DNA of 15,180 bases from JAZDKP01 sp043802925 (GTDB lineage: Bacteria > Fibrobacterota > OXYB2-FULL-49-7 > JAEUSG01): the NCBI GenBank assembly GCA_043802925.1, contig JAZDKP010000189.1:1-15180 (forward strand). Direction: 5' to 3'. Position 1 is the first letter of the stretch, and each line of letters opens with the position of its first letter. Position numbers and translations under genes: made by a program. This document shows positions 8,869 to 15,180 of the stretch, piece after piece. The notes below the pieces were generated by a model, which saw nothing but the letters and a program-made list of their open reading frames with translations, was not told the DNA's origin and made no database searches.

Positions 8869-9640
8869 CGAAAACATCTTTGTCGCGGAAAACCTGGCCC
8901 GTACTTTCGGCTACGGAAAAAAGAAGGTCACGGCACTCGACCATGTCAATTTTACGCTCGCGGACCAGGAAATCGTTTCCCTGGTCGGGGGCTCGGGATG
9001 CGGTAAAAGCGTTCTCGCCAAACTGATGCTCGGGCTTTTGGCCCCGACCTCGGGCCGCATTCTTTACAAAGGCGCGCCCATCACGGACTTGAAACGTCAT
9101 TGGCGCGAGGTTCAGCCTGTTTTTCAGGACCCGTTCAGCTGCTTCAACCAGTTCTTTACCATCCGCTCGCAGCTGAAGGATTCGTTCGGCATTTTAAGCG
9201 AAAAGCCGTCGAAGGGGGAGATGAACGACCGCGTGGACCAGGCGCTTCTGGCCGTGAACATCAAACCGCCCGAAATTGAAGGCAAGTATCCCTTCGAGCT
9301 TTCGGGCGGGCAGATGCAGCGCATGCTGCTTGCGCGTATCTTCATCCTCAAACCCCGGGTGCTCATTGCCGATGAGCCCACGAGCATGGTCGACGCGTGC
9401 GTGCGCGCCAATATTCTGGATTATCTCATGAAGCTCAAGCAGGAGCTGAAGATGACCATCGTGTTCATTACGCACGACATCGGGCTCGCCTATTATGTCA
9501 GCGACCGGCTGTTTATCATGCACGGGGGCGCCATTGTGGAGCAGGGGCCGCCGAACGAGGTGATCGAATCGCCCAAGAGCGCGCATACCCGGACATTGCT
9601 CGATGACATTCCGGACCTGCACCGGAAATGGATACGTTAA
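8858..9640 (+). CDS. ABC importer ATPase, DppF/OppF type
   Basis: Second ATPase, 260 aa, pairing with the DppD-type subunit. Walker A is GGSGCGKS (44-51), Q-loop Q90, signature LSGGQ (148-152, canonical), Walker B VLIADEPTS (168-176) and H-loop H206 in FITHD. It lacks the cysteine-bearing C-terminal extension of its partner and is shorter than typical DppF proteins (about 320-330 aa). The ATG at 8858 lies within the last codons of the preceding gene. A TTG at 8831 is in frame but would add nine residues unlike the family and lie deeper in the upstream gene. Only a poor ribosome site is visible, so translation is likely coupled. This is the last gene of the operon; I see no terminator hairpin after it. 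Confidence 0.93.
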   Translation: MPNSENIFVAENLARTFGYGKKKVTALDHVNFTLADQEIVSLVGGSGCGKSVLAKLMLGLLAPTSGRILYKGAPITDLKRHWREVQPVFQDPFSCFNQFFTIRSQLKDSFGILSEKPSKGEMNDRVDQALLAVNIKPPEIEGKYPFELSGGQMQRMLLARIFILKPRVLIADEPTSMVDACVRANILDYLMKLKQELKMTIVFITHDIGLAYYVSDRLFIMHGGAIVEQGPPNEVIESPKSAHTRTLLDDIPDLHRKWIR

Positions 9641-9650
9641 ATCGGTGTCC

Positions 9651-9679
9651 TTGACATTCTTTTTGCAAGAGTATATATT
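9651..9679 (+). promoter_or_regulatory. Near-consensus sigma-70 promoter of the toxin-antitoxin pair
   Basis: A perfect -35 box TTGACA (9651-9656) is followed after exactly 17 bases by TATATT (9674-9679), five of six matches to TATAAT. Transcription would start near 9686, about 22 bases before the antitoxin ATG. It is the strongest promoter by eye in the window and lies directly after the ABC operon, so the pair has its own transcription. Confidence 0.8.
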
Positions 9680-9692
9680 AATAGTATATACT
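9670..9692. promoter_or_regulatory. Operator-like palindrome over the -10 box of the toxin-antitoxin promoter
   Basis: Arms AGTATATA (9670-9677) and TATATACT (9685-9692) are exact reverse complements around a seven-base centre, giving an imperfect 23-base palindrome. It covers the -10 box and the expected transcription start. Ribbon-helix-helix antitoxins commonly repress their own promoters at such sites, so autoregulation by the antitoxin or the antitoxin-toxin complex is the natural inference. Confidence 0.6.
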
Positions 9693-9700
9693 AAGGAGGT
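9693..9700 (+). promoter_or_regulatory. Perfect Shine-Dalgarno that fixes the antitoxin start
   Basis: AAGGAGGT stands seven bases before the ATG at 9708. It decides the start against an in-frame upstream ATG at 9603, which lies inside the preceding ATPase gene. It is far stronger than the ribosome sites of most genes around it. Confidence 0.85.
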
Positions 9701-9707
9701 ATCCACT

Positions 9708-9947
9708 ATGTCTAAGGCTCTCTCCCTAAAACTTCGCGAAGATGTTTTTGAACAGGTCGAAGAAATCACCCGGCGCGCCCATATTCCGCGCAACACTTAC
9801 ATTAACAGCGCACTCGACTTTTATAATGCCTATAACCGCCGCAAGTTTCTCCGCGGGCAATTGCTCCGGGAGTCGCTGATCGGCCGTACCGATTCCATGC
9901 GGGTGCTCCACGAATTTGAACAACTGCAAGACGACCTCATTAAATGA
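9708..9947 (+). CDS. Ribbon-helix-helix antitoxin, MazE/CopG-like
   Basis: A 79-aa protein beginning MSKALSLKLREDVFEQVEE. The first residues (about 3-9, KALSLKL) look like the DNA-binding beta strand of the ribbon-helix-helix fold, followed by helices at about 10-24 and 28-42 (PRNTYINSALDFYNAYN). The C-terminal tail (about 45-79) is charged and probably binds and blocks the toxin. It is expected to be cytoplasmic, dimeric and autoregulatory. Its TGA overlaps the toxin ATG in an ATGA arrangement, so the two are translationally coupled and antitoxin is made first. The pair is visibly more A/T-rich than the flanking genes, consistent with horizontal acquisition. Confidence 0.85.
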   Translation: MSKALSLKLREDVFEQVEEITRRAHIPRNTYINSALDFYNAYNRRKFLRGQLLRESLIGRTDSMRVLHEFEQLQDDLIK

Positions 9948-10285
9948 TCATCCGGAAATTCGGAATTTATCTTGCGGATTTGAACCCGAATTTTGGCACA
10001 GAACCGGGCAAAACACGGCCCGTGGTTGTTCTGCAGACGGATCTGCTGAATAACGAACATCCGAGCACCATCATCTGCCCTGTCACATCCAATGTGAAGA
10101 AAGACATTACGCTCCTTCGCGTTCATCTTTCCGGACACGAGACCGGACTGAAAAAGGCGTCTGACATCCTCGTTGATCAAATCCGTGCCATCGACAACCG
10201 GCGCTTTGTCAGGCAAATCGGCACCCTCTCCGCGCACAACCAGGAAAAACTGGTTCATAACATCAAGATTGTGCTTTTTGAGTAG
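9944..10285 (+). CDS. MazF/PemK-type endoribonuclease toxin
   Basis: A 113-aa toxin of the MazF/PemK/Kid family, which cleaves RNA, usually mRNA, at short sequence motifs. The family pattern is clear: GIYLADLNPNFGTEPGKTRPVVVLQ (about 7-31) contains R25 and ICPVTSN (44-50) contains T48, the two active-site positions of Bacillus MazF. The later LVDQIRAIDNRRFVRQIGTL (about 76-95) is also typical. Cleavage specificity cannot be read from the sequence. The gene is coupled to the antitoxin by a four-base overlap. Its last 23 bases overlap the end of folC on the opposite strand. All key residues are intact, so it is probably functional. Confidence 0.92.
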   Translation: MIIRKFGIYLADLNPNFGTEPGKTRPVVVLQTDLLNNEHPSTIICPVTSNVKKDITLLRVHLSGHETGLKKASDILVDQIRAIDNRRFVRQIGTLSAHNQEKLVHNIKIVLFE

Positions 10286-11534
10286 ACGCTTCCGCCTCCA
10301 TCGCCTCTGCCACCGTGTAAAACGATCCCGCCACCACCACCAACCCCTCCGGCCCGGCCATCTGCTTCGCCTCGTCCAACGCCTGCGGCACCGAGGGTAC
10401 GGCCCGGCCCGCGCCTGCTTCGTTCACCAGCGCTTCCGCGTTCTTGGCCCGCTCAATGTGGGGTTGGGTGACAATCAACTCCCGGTTTTGGCCTGACAGC
10501 AGTTGGAACATCCGGCCGTAGTTTTTGTCCGCCATGACGCCAAAGACAATGACCGTTCTGCGGCCGGCAAAGTGGCGTTCCAAGTGCGCATTCAGCGCGA
10601 AGATGCCTTTGACATTGTGTGATACATCATACAGTATGTCCGGCGTTCCTTTCCGGTAGTCCAGCCGGCCCGTGACCTTTGCACGGGCAAAACCCTGTTG
10701 GATTGCGGAATCATTGATGGAAGGGGAGAGGCGCGTGAGCGCGCCGAGTGCCATCATCGCATTCTTCAATTGGTGCCCGCCGGAAAGCGGGATGAAAAGA
10801 TTGTCGTACCTTTTGTTGCCCAGCACCGCGTTGAAGGTCATGCCCTCGGGCGAATCCTTCAGCAATTCGACATGATATTCCACCTGCGTGTCTGTGAAGG
10901 GGGCGCCTTTTTCCATGGCAATGCGCATAACGACTTCGCGCGCGCGCGGGTTGTCGATGCCGAACACGAGCGGCACACCGGGCTTGATGATGCCCGACTT
11001 TTCCGTGGCAATGTCCACGATGCGGCTGCCGAGGAATTCGGTATGGTCCATTGAAATGTCGGTGATGACCGTGACCTCCGGCAACAGCACGTTGGTGGCA
11101 TCTAGGCGACCGCCCATGCCGGTCTCAATGACTGCGAATTTGACCTTCTGTTCTTGGAACCAGTCAAAGGCCAGCGCGGTCGTTATTTCAAAGAAGGTCA
11201 GGTGGTGTTTATCAAAAGCCGTGCGATGTTTGTCCACAAAGGCGCAAATGGCTTTGTCCGGCACAGGGACATTGTCCACGATGATGCGTTCGTTGAAACG
11301 GAGCAGGTGAGGGGAGGTGTAGAGGCCGCATCGGACGCCCTGCGCTTGAAGTGCGCGGTAAATCAGCGTGGAGGTGCTGCCTTTGCCGTTGGTGCCCGCA
11401 ATGTGGACCGTCGGATAAGCGCGATGCGGGTTCCCCAGTCCGGCGAGGAAGGCCTCCACCCGGTCGAGACCCAGTTTGATGCCCCGGGTGTGGAGGCCGT
11501 ACAGGTAGTCGAGGGTGGTGGTCAGTTCCGGCAT
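10263..11534 (-). CDS. folC: Bifunctional folylpolyglutamate synthase / dihydrofolate synthase
   Basis: Mur-ligase-family enzyme that joins glutamate to dihydropteroate and/or extends folate polyglutamate tails, using ATP, in the cytoplasm. The protein has 423 aa, normal for FolC. N-terminal LYGLHTRGIKLGLDRV (about 11-26) is characteristic. The P-loop is GTNGKGS (47-53); ETGMGGRLDATN spans 137-148; SMDHTEFLG contains H164; K179 in ATEKSGI matches the carbamylated lysine of the family. The C-terminal motif usually written DxAHNP appears as DVSHNVKG. The ATG at 11534 gives the right N-terminus. No Shine-Dalgarno is visible before it; the leader reads TTTTACATCTT just before the ATG. Whether both activities are present cannot be told. 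Its 3' end overlaps the toxin gene by 23 bases. Confidence 0.94.
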   Translation of the reverse strand: MPELTTTLDYLYGLHTRGIKLGLDRVEAFLAGLGNPHRAYPTVHIAGTNGKGSTSTLIYRALQAQGVRCGLYTSPHLLRFNERIIVDNVPVPDKAICAFVDKHRTAFDKHHLTFFEITTALAFDWFQEQKVKFAVIETGMGGRLDATNVLLPEVTVITDISMDHTEFLGSRIVDIATEKSGIIKPGVPLVFGIDNPRAREVVMRIAMEKGAPFTDTQVEYHVELLKDSPEGMTFNAVLGNKRYDNLFIPLSGGHQLKNAMMALGALTRLSPSINDSAIQQGFARAKVTGRLDYRKGTPDILYDVSHNVKGIFALNAHLERHFAGRRTVIVFGVMADKNYGRMFQLLSGQNRELIVTQPHIERAKNAEALVNEAGAGRAVPSVPQALDEAKQMAGPEGLVVVAGSFYTVAEAMEAEASTQKAQS

Positions 11535-11562
11535 AAGATGTAAAATCGTTTTTTGAAGGCAG

Positions 11563-11676
11563 GGTGCGCCATGGGAAACCCACCCATCCCCCGCCGTTGT
11601 TACGTAACCCGTAGCGACGCAGCATGCTGCGTCGCTACAGGATACGTGACGGGCGGGTGGTTTCCCATGGCGTACC
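11563..11676. repeat. Fold-back (inverted-repeat) element between folC and pdxB
   Basis: The outer arms 11563-11580 and 11659-11676 are reverse complements with one mismatch; they contain CGCCATGGGAAACC and its complement. The inner arms also largely pair, through GCGGG-type and ACGTA segments, with about ten extra bases in the left arm. At the centre lies a perfect 28-base palindrome. The whole could form one long hairpin of about 114 nucleotides as RNA or single-stranded DNA. There is no open frame of note, no transposase and no clear target duplication. It resembles a non-autonomous MITE-like or REP-like element; with no second copy in this window, that is inference. Confidence 0.7.
11611..11638. 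repeat. Perfect 28-base palindrome at the core of the fold-back element
   Basis: The left half GTAGCGACGCAGCA is followed immediately by its exact reverse complement TGCTGCGTCGCTAC, with no spacer. Palindromes of the general form GTAGxGACGC...GCGTCxCTAC are, from memory, frequent dispersed repeats in many bacterial genomes. No T-tract follows on either strand and the flanking genes diverge, so it is not acting as their terminator. Confidence 0.85.
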
Positions 11677-11684
11677 GCGGGTTT

Positions 11685-11690
11685 TATTAT
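11685..11690 (+). promoter_or_regulatory. -10-like box close to the pdxB start
   Basis: TATTAT at 11685-11690 ends 16 bases before the pdxB ATG, so transcription would begin about ten bases before the gene. A -35 box at normal spacing would lie in the right arm of the fold-back element (about 11662-11667, TTCCCA, a poor match). No Shine-Dalgarno is visible. Confidence 0.3.
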
Positions 11691-11706
11691 TTATCTTGAT
11701 CCTGCC

Positions 11707-12852
11707 ATGAAAATCGTTGCGGACGAAAACATCCCCTATGTCGAAGAGGTCTTTTCACACCTTGGCGAGGTGACGCTCTTGCACGGGCGTAAAATCACCC
11801 CGGCTTCCGTGGCGGACGCGCAGGCGCTCCTGGTCCGCTCGGTCACCCAGGTCAACGAAGAACTGCTCGGGAAAAGCAAGGTCCGGTTCGTGGGCACGGC
11901 CACCATCGGTTTTGACCACGTGGCCGTGGATTATCTTAAGAAAAAAGGCATCGCCTTTGCCAGCGCTCCGGGTTCCAACGCCACCTCCGTGGCGGAATAT
12001 GTCGTTTCCTCGCTTCTCACGCTCGGAAAAAAGGTTGGATTCAAGCTTGCGGACAAGTCCATTGGCATCGTGGGGTGCGGCAATGTCGGCAGCCGCGTGG
12101 CCTTCCGGTGCGCGGCCCTGGGGATGAAAACGGTCCTGAACGATCCGCTGCTATTCGAACAGACGCACGACGCGAAGTACCGCCTCCTCGACGAGGCGCT
12201 CGCCTGCGACATCGTCACCTTTCATGTCCCGCTCACCAAGTCCGGGCCTTTGGCTACGTACCATCTGTTAAACGAGGCCCTGCTCGGCCGGACAAAAAAA
12301 GGGGTTGTCCTCTTCAATACCTCGCGCGGCAGCGTGGCCGAAACCCTGGCGCTGCACCGTTTCCTTGACGCAGGCCATTTTGCGGCCACGGTCTTTGACG
12401 TTTTCGAAAACGAGCCGGAGATTGATATTACGCTTGCGCAGAAGGCGGATATCGTGACCCCGCATATCGCGGGTTATTCGTTTGACGGCAAGGTCCGGGG
12501 CACGGAAATGATCTACCGGGCGCTCATCGACCATTTCAAGCTCGAGTCCCGCTGGCGGCTCACGCTCCCGCCCCCGCCAATGCCCAAAGTGCTTCTTTCG
12601 GGCCGGGGCAATGCGGACGACAAATTGCGCGAAGCCGTGTCCAAGGTCTACAACGTCATGGACGACGACGCCCGCCTGCGGGACACTTTTGAGTGTGAGC
12701 CCTACGAACGCCCCGTGCTTTTTGACCGTCTCCGCAAGGAGTACCCGGTTCGCCGTGAATTCGCCAACACGCGCGTGGTGCTTCCGGCCCCGGATCCCGC
12801 TTTCGAGGCCCGGCTCAAAGCCCTCGATTTCGTCGTCGATATCGGGTCTTAA
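11707..12852 (+). CDS. pdxB: 4-phosphoerythronate dehydrogenase (vitamin B6 synthesis)
   Basis: NAD-dependent oxidation of 4-phospho-D-erythronate, the second step of DXP-dependent pyridoxal phosphate synthesis. The protein has 381 aa, matching E. coli PdxB (378). The N-terminus MKIVADENIPYVEEVF and the block GTATIGFDHVAVDYL (about 63-77) are PdxB-specific within the 2-hydroxyacid dehydrogenases. The Rossmann motif GCGNVG is at 123-128. Active-site R207 (NTSRG), D231, E236 (ENEPEID) and H253 (TPHIAGYS) are present, each one position below the E. coli numbers. A C-terminal dimerisation domain (about 290-381) is present and distinguishes PdxB from SerA-like relatives. The gene is divergent from folC across the fold-back element. 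No Shine-Dalgarno is visible. No other B6 gene is in the window. Confidence 0.94.
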   Translation: MKIVADENIPYVEEVFSHLGEVTLLHGRKITPASVADAQALLVRSVTQVNEELLGKSKVRFVGTATIGFDHVAVDYLKKKGIAFASAPGSNATSVAEYVVSSLLTLGKKVGFKLADKSIGIVGCGNVGSRVAFRCAALGMKTVLNDPLLFEQTHDAKYRLLDEALACDIVTFHVPLTKSGPLATYHLLNEALLGRTKKGVVLFNTSRGSVAETLALHRFLDAGHFAATVFDVFENEPEIDITLAQKADIVTPHIAGYSFDGKVRGTEMIYRALIDHFKLESRWRLTLPPPPMPKVLLSGRGNADDKLREAVSKVYNVMDDDARLRDTFECEPYERPVLFDRLRKEYPVRREFANTRVVLPAPDPAFEARLKALDFVVDIGS

Positions 12853-12942
12853 AACACCTGTCTGCGTATCCTCCCTCTTCTCTCTAATTTTCGCGCCTTT
12901 CGATTGTTCTGAAACAGTGTATTAATTATTTTTAACATTTCG

Positions 12943-12948
12943 TATAAT
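12943..12948 (+). promoter_or_regulatory. Consensus -10 box upstream of the CoA activase gene
   Basis: A perfect TATAAT at 12943-12948 lies 27 bases before the ATG at 12976. At 17-base spacing the -35 position reads TATTAA, a poor match, in an A/T-rich stretch. Transcription would begin near 12955. The rest of 12853-12975 shows no gene and no convincing terminator for pdxB. Confidence 0.5.
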
Positions 12949-12975
12949 GCTTAACTCGGATCTGGAATAACAGTC

Positions 12976-15180
12976 ATGAAAACCTGCGGCATCAACATCG
13001 GCGCGTCCAGCGTCAAAGTGGCGGTCCTTGACGACGGCCGGCTCGTCCATTCCGACGTGCGCGCCCACGACGGCGACGTTCACAAAACCGTGGCCGCCAT
13101 CCTCAATCACCCTGCCATCCCCGCGGGCATGACGGCGTTGGCCGCGGCCAACGGGGGCCTGAAATCTCTGAACCTCAAAGGTGTTATTGAAGCCGTGGCA
13201 ATCCAGGAGGCGCTCCGCCAGGGCGGGTTCCACTGCCGCGCCCTTGTTTCCATGGGCGGCGAGGACCTCGTGGTCTACGCGGTCAACGACGAAGGCCGCA
13301 TCATCAACTCCTTCTCGGGCAACAAGTGCGCTTCGGGCACGGGCGAGTTCTTCAAACAGCAGTTGAAGCGCATGGACCTCGAGGTCGCGGACGGCATTGC
13401 CATTGCCGGCGAATGCCAGGTGCATAAAATCTCATCGCGCTGCTCCGTGTTCATGAAAAGCGACTGTACGCACAAGCTCAACAAGGGGGAGGCCACCAAA
13501 GGCGATATCGTGCTTTCGCTTTCCAACGTCATGGCTGACAAGGTCGTTGAATTCCTGAAAAAAGCCAAAATCACGAGCGGTCGCGTCATGCTGACCGGCG
13601 GGCTCACGCGCAACCCGCATCTGGTTAAATTCATCACCCAGGCCATGCCCGGCGTCGAATTCTTCATCCCCGAAACCGCGGCTTATCTCGAGGCTTACGG
13701 TGCCGCGCTCCTCGCGCAAAAAGAAGGGGAGGCCCTGCCCGACATCCGCCACCTGTTCCACGAGGAGCACGTGTCGTACGAAAAAATGCGGCCGCTCACG
13801 GATTTCAAGTCCAAGGTCATTTACATGCAGTCGCGGCGCGGCCTCATCCAGCAAGGGCATGAATACATCCTGGGCATTGACGGTGGCTCCACCACCACCA
13901 AAGTGACGCTCATTGACTGCGAGACCGACGAAATCGTGGCTTCTTTTTACGGGCGCACGCACGGCGACCCGGTGAACGCGCTCAAGGGTTGCCTCCAGGA
14001 GATTAAAAAGGAAATCATCGACGAAATCGGTTCACTCGACATCAAAATAACGCTGGCCGCAACCACCGGTTCTTCACGCGAAATTCTCGGCGTGTTCATG
14101 GAGACCCCGGGCGTGTACAACGAGATTATCGCGCACACCGTGGGGACCACTTATTACGACAAGGAAATCGACACGCTCTTCGAAATCGGCGGGCAGGACG
14201 CCAAGTATGTTTACATCAAGAACAATGTGCCCATTGACTATGCCATGAATGAGGCCTGCTCCGCGGGTACGGGCTCCTTTCTCGAGGAATCGGCCAAAGG
14301 GGACCTGAACATCGAGTCCGCGAGTGAAATCGGCGATATTGCGGAAAAGGCGGTCACCCCGCTCAAGTTCGGGGAGCACTGCTCGGCTTTTATTAATTCC
14401 GACATCCGCAAGGCCATCCAGGAAGGGGCGGGCAAATACAACATCGTGGCCGGCCTGGTCTATTCCATTGTGCTCAACTACCTCAACCGGGTGGTGGGCA
14501 ACCGAACCGTGGGCAACCGCGTGGTCCTCCAGGGCGGGGTGGCCAAAAACAGCGCCATCCCGCTTGCATTCGCCGCGCTCACGGGCAAGACCATCGTGGT
14601 GCCGCCCGACCCCGAGCTCATGGGTTGCTTTGGCGTGGGGATTCTCGCCAAACGCAAGGCGGCCGAGGGGCTGCTCCGGAAATCCGCATACGACCTCGAC
14701 GAGGTGCTCGAACGCGTCCTTGACTCCGAGGGCGAATTCATCTGCCGTTCCTGCGACAACCGCTGCCCTGTCAAACGGCTCAAGGTCAACGGCCACATTT
14801 ATTTCTTCGGGGGCCGGTGCAACAAGTACGCCAACACCCGGAAAAAGATCCAGTTTGACGAGGCCAACATCCACGACCTCCTTCAGCGGCGCCATGAACT
14901 GCTTTTTAACGAGTTTGGCGCGGACCCGGCCCGGGTGCAGCCCAAAAAACCGATCACCGTGGGTATTCCTCAGGCGTTTTCCATCTATTCCCTCTGGCCC
15001 CTTTACTCGCATTTTTTCGCTGAACTCGGCGTACAGTGGATCCTTTCCGAGACCGTGGACCGCGATGGCCTCGAGGCCCTCAACGCCCCTTTCTGCTATC
15101 CCGGTGAAATTGCGCACGGCATGATGGGCGAGCTTTTGAAAAAGAAGTGCGATTTCTACTTTCTGCCCCATTTCAAGGAC
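12976..15180 (+). CDS. Large acyl-CoA dehydratase/reductase activase (tandem BcrAD_BadFG ATPase, DUF2229), 5' part
   Basis: The frame is open from the ATG at 12976 to the window edge, 735 codons, with no stop. Domain 1 (about 1-250) and domain 2 (about 297-565) are both actin-fold ATPases of the 2-hydroxyglutaryl-CoA dehydratase activator/benzoyl-CoA reductase type. In dimeric activators two cysteines per subunit bind one shared [4Fe-4S] cluster and ATP hydrolysis drives electron transfer to a dehydratase or reductase. The matching pairs here are C118 (NKCASGTG) with C156, and C428 (NEACSAGTG) with C469. A further cysteine group follows: C590, C593, C597 (CRSCDNRC) and C615. The region from about 660 (VGIPQAFSIY) begins the DUF2229 part. 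Family members are often about 1,400 aa, so roughly half is likely missing. Domain 2 has the canonical phosphate motif GIDGGSTTTK; domain 1 reads GINIGASSVK. The partner enzyme is unknown and none is in view. Confidence 0.92.
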   Translation, partial: MKTCGINIGASSVKVAVLDDGRLVHSDVRAHDGDVHKTVAAILNHPAIPAGMTALAAANGGLKSLNLKGVIEAVAIQEALRQGGFHCRALVSMGGEDLVVYAVNDEGRIINSFSGNKCASGTGEFFKQQLKRMDLEVADGIAIAGECQVHKISSRCSVFMKSDCTHKLNKGEATKGDIVLSLSNVMADKVVEFLKKAKITSGRVMLTGGLTRNPHLVKFITQAMPGVEFFIPETAAYLEAYGAALLAQKEGEALPDIRHLFHEEHVSYEKMRPLTDFKSKVIYMQSRRGLIQQGHEYILGIDGGSTTTKVTLIDCETDEIVASFYGRTHGDPVNALKGCLQEIKKEIIDEIGSLDIKITLAATTGSSREILGVFMETPGVYNEIIAHTVGTTYYDKEIDTLFEIGGQDAKYVYIKNNVPIDYAMNEACSAGTGSFLEESAKGDLNIESASEIGDIAEKAVTPLKFGEHCSAFINSDIRKAIQEGAGKYNIVAGLVYSIVLNYLNRVVGNRTVGNRVVLQGGVAKNSAIPLAFAALTGKTIVVPPDPELMGCFGVGILAKRKAAEGLLRKSAYDLDEVLERVLDSEGEFICRSCDNRCPVKRLKVNGHIYFFGGRCNKYANTRKKIQFDEANIHDLLQRRHELLFNEFGADPARVQPKKPITVGIPQAFSIYSLWPLYSHFFAELGVQWILSETVDRDGLEALNAPFCYPGEIAHGMMGELLKKKCDFYFLPHFKD

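Noticed and set aside
9603..9707. Upstream ATG extending the antitoxin by 35 residues
   Set aside because: It lies within the preceding ATPase gene; the perfect Shine-Dalgarno and the promoter place the true start at 9708.
11611..11638. The palindrome as a bidirectional terminator
   Set aside because: The flanking genes diverge and no T-tract follows on either strand.
14074..15171. 365-codon open frame on the minus strand opposite the CoA activase
   Set aside because: The plus strand is continuously open with strong domain motifs; the antisense frame has no recognisable domain.

Overview
This window reads as chromosomal DNA of a fairly GC-rich, Gram-negative-type bacterium, probably anaerobic or fermentative. 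The clues are PdxB (DXP-dependent vitamin B6 synthesis, a Gram-negative trait), a substrate-binding protein with a lipoprotein-like signal, a ribosomal protein L28 of the Gram-negative/FCB-like form, and a large radical-type CoA-enzyme activase of the kind found in anaerobes. I cannot name the phylum safely; a lineage near Fibrobacterota or the wider FCB group would fit but is only a guess.

Layout. Bases 1-15 hold the first codons of an unidentified minus-strand gene. Bases 234-2664 are a minus-strand cluster read from the right: rpmB (L28), a calcineurin-like phosphoesterase, and a leucyl aminopeptidase. Across a 142-base divergent gap lies plus-strand rarA (2807-4132). Next is a five-gene Opp/Dpp-type ABC importer operon (4153-9640): binding protein, two permeases, two ATPases. 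It is tightly packed and codes for a complete transporter. The binding protein is of the long (about 600 aa) type, which includes both peptide and gluco-oligosaccharide binders, so the substrate is open.

A compact, more A/T-rich MazEF-type toxin-antitoxin pair (9708-10285) has its own near-consensus promoter, an operator-like palindrome and a perfect Shine-Dalgarno. The toxin gene runs 23 bases into the 3' end of the convergent folC gene (10263-11534, minus strand). Between divergent folC and pdxB (11707-12852) sits a roughly 114-base fold-back element whose core is a perfect 28-base palindrome. The window ends inside a very large CoA-enzyme activase gene (12976 onward, 735 codons visible) with two tandem actin-like ATPase domains.

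How the genes relate. Most are independent housekeeping genes: translation, peptide turnover, replication-fork maintenance, folate and B6 cofactors. The importer would supply peptides or oligosaccharides; if peptides, the nearby aminopeptidase could use them. No gene-free stretch exceeds 300 bases. I see no tRNA, rRNA, CRISPR array, insertion sequence or convincing intrinsic terminator. I found no clearly new multi-gene system. The most interesting items are the fold-back element, a set of genes that lack a Shine-Dalgarno and have -10-like boxes very near the start codon, the altered ABC signature in one ATPase, and the regulatory architecture of the toxin-antitoxin unit.
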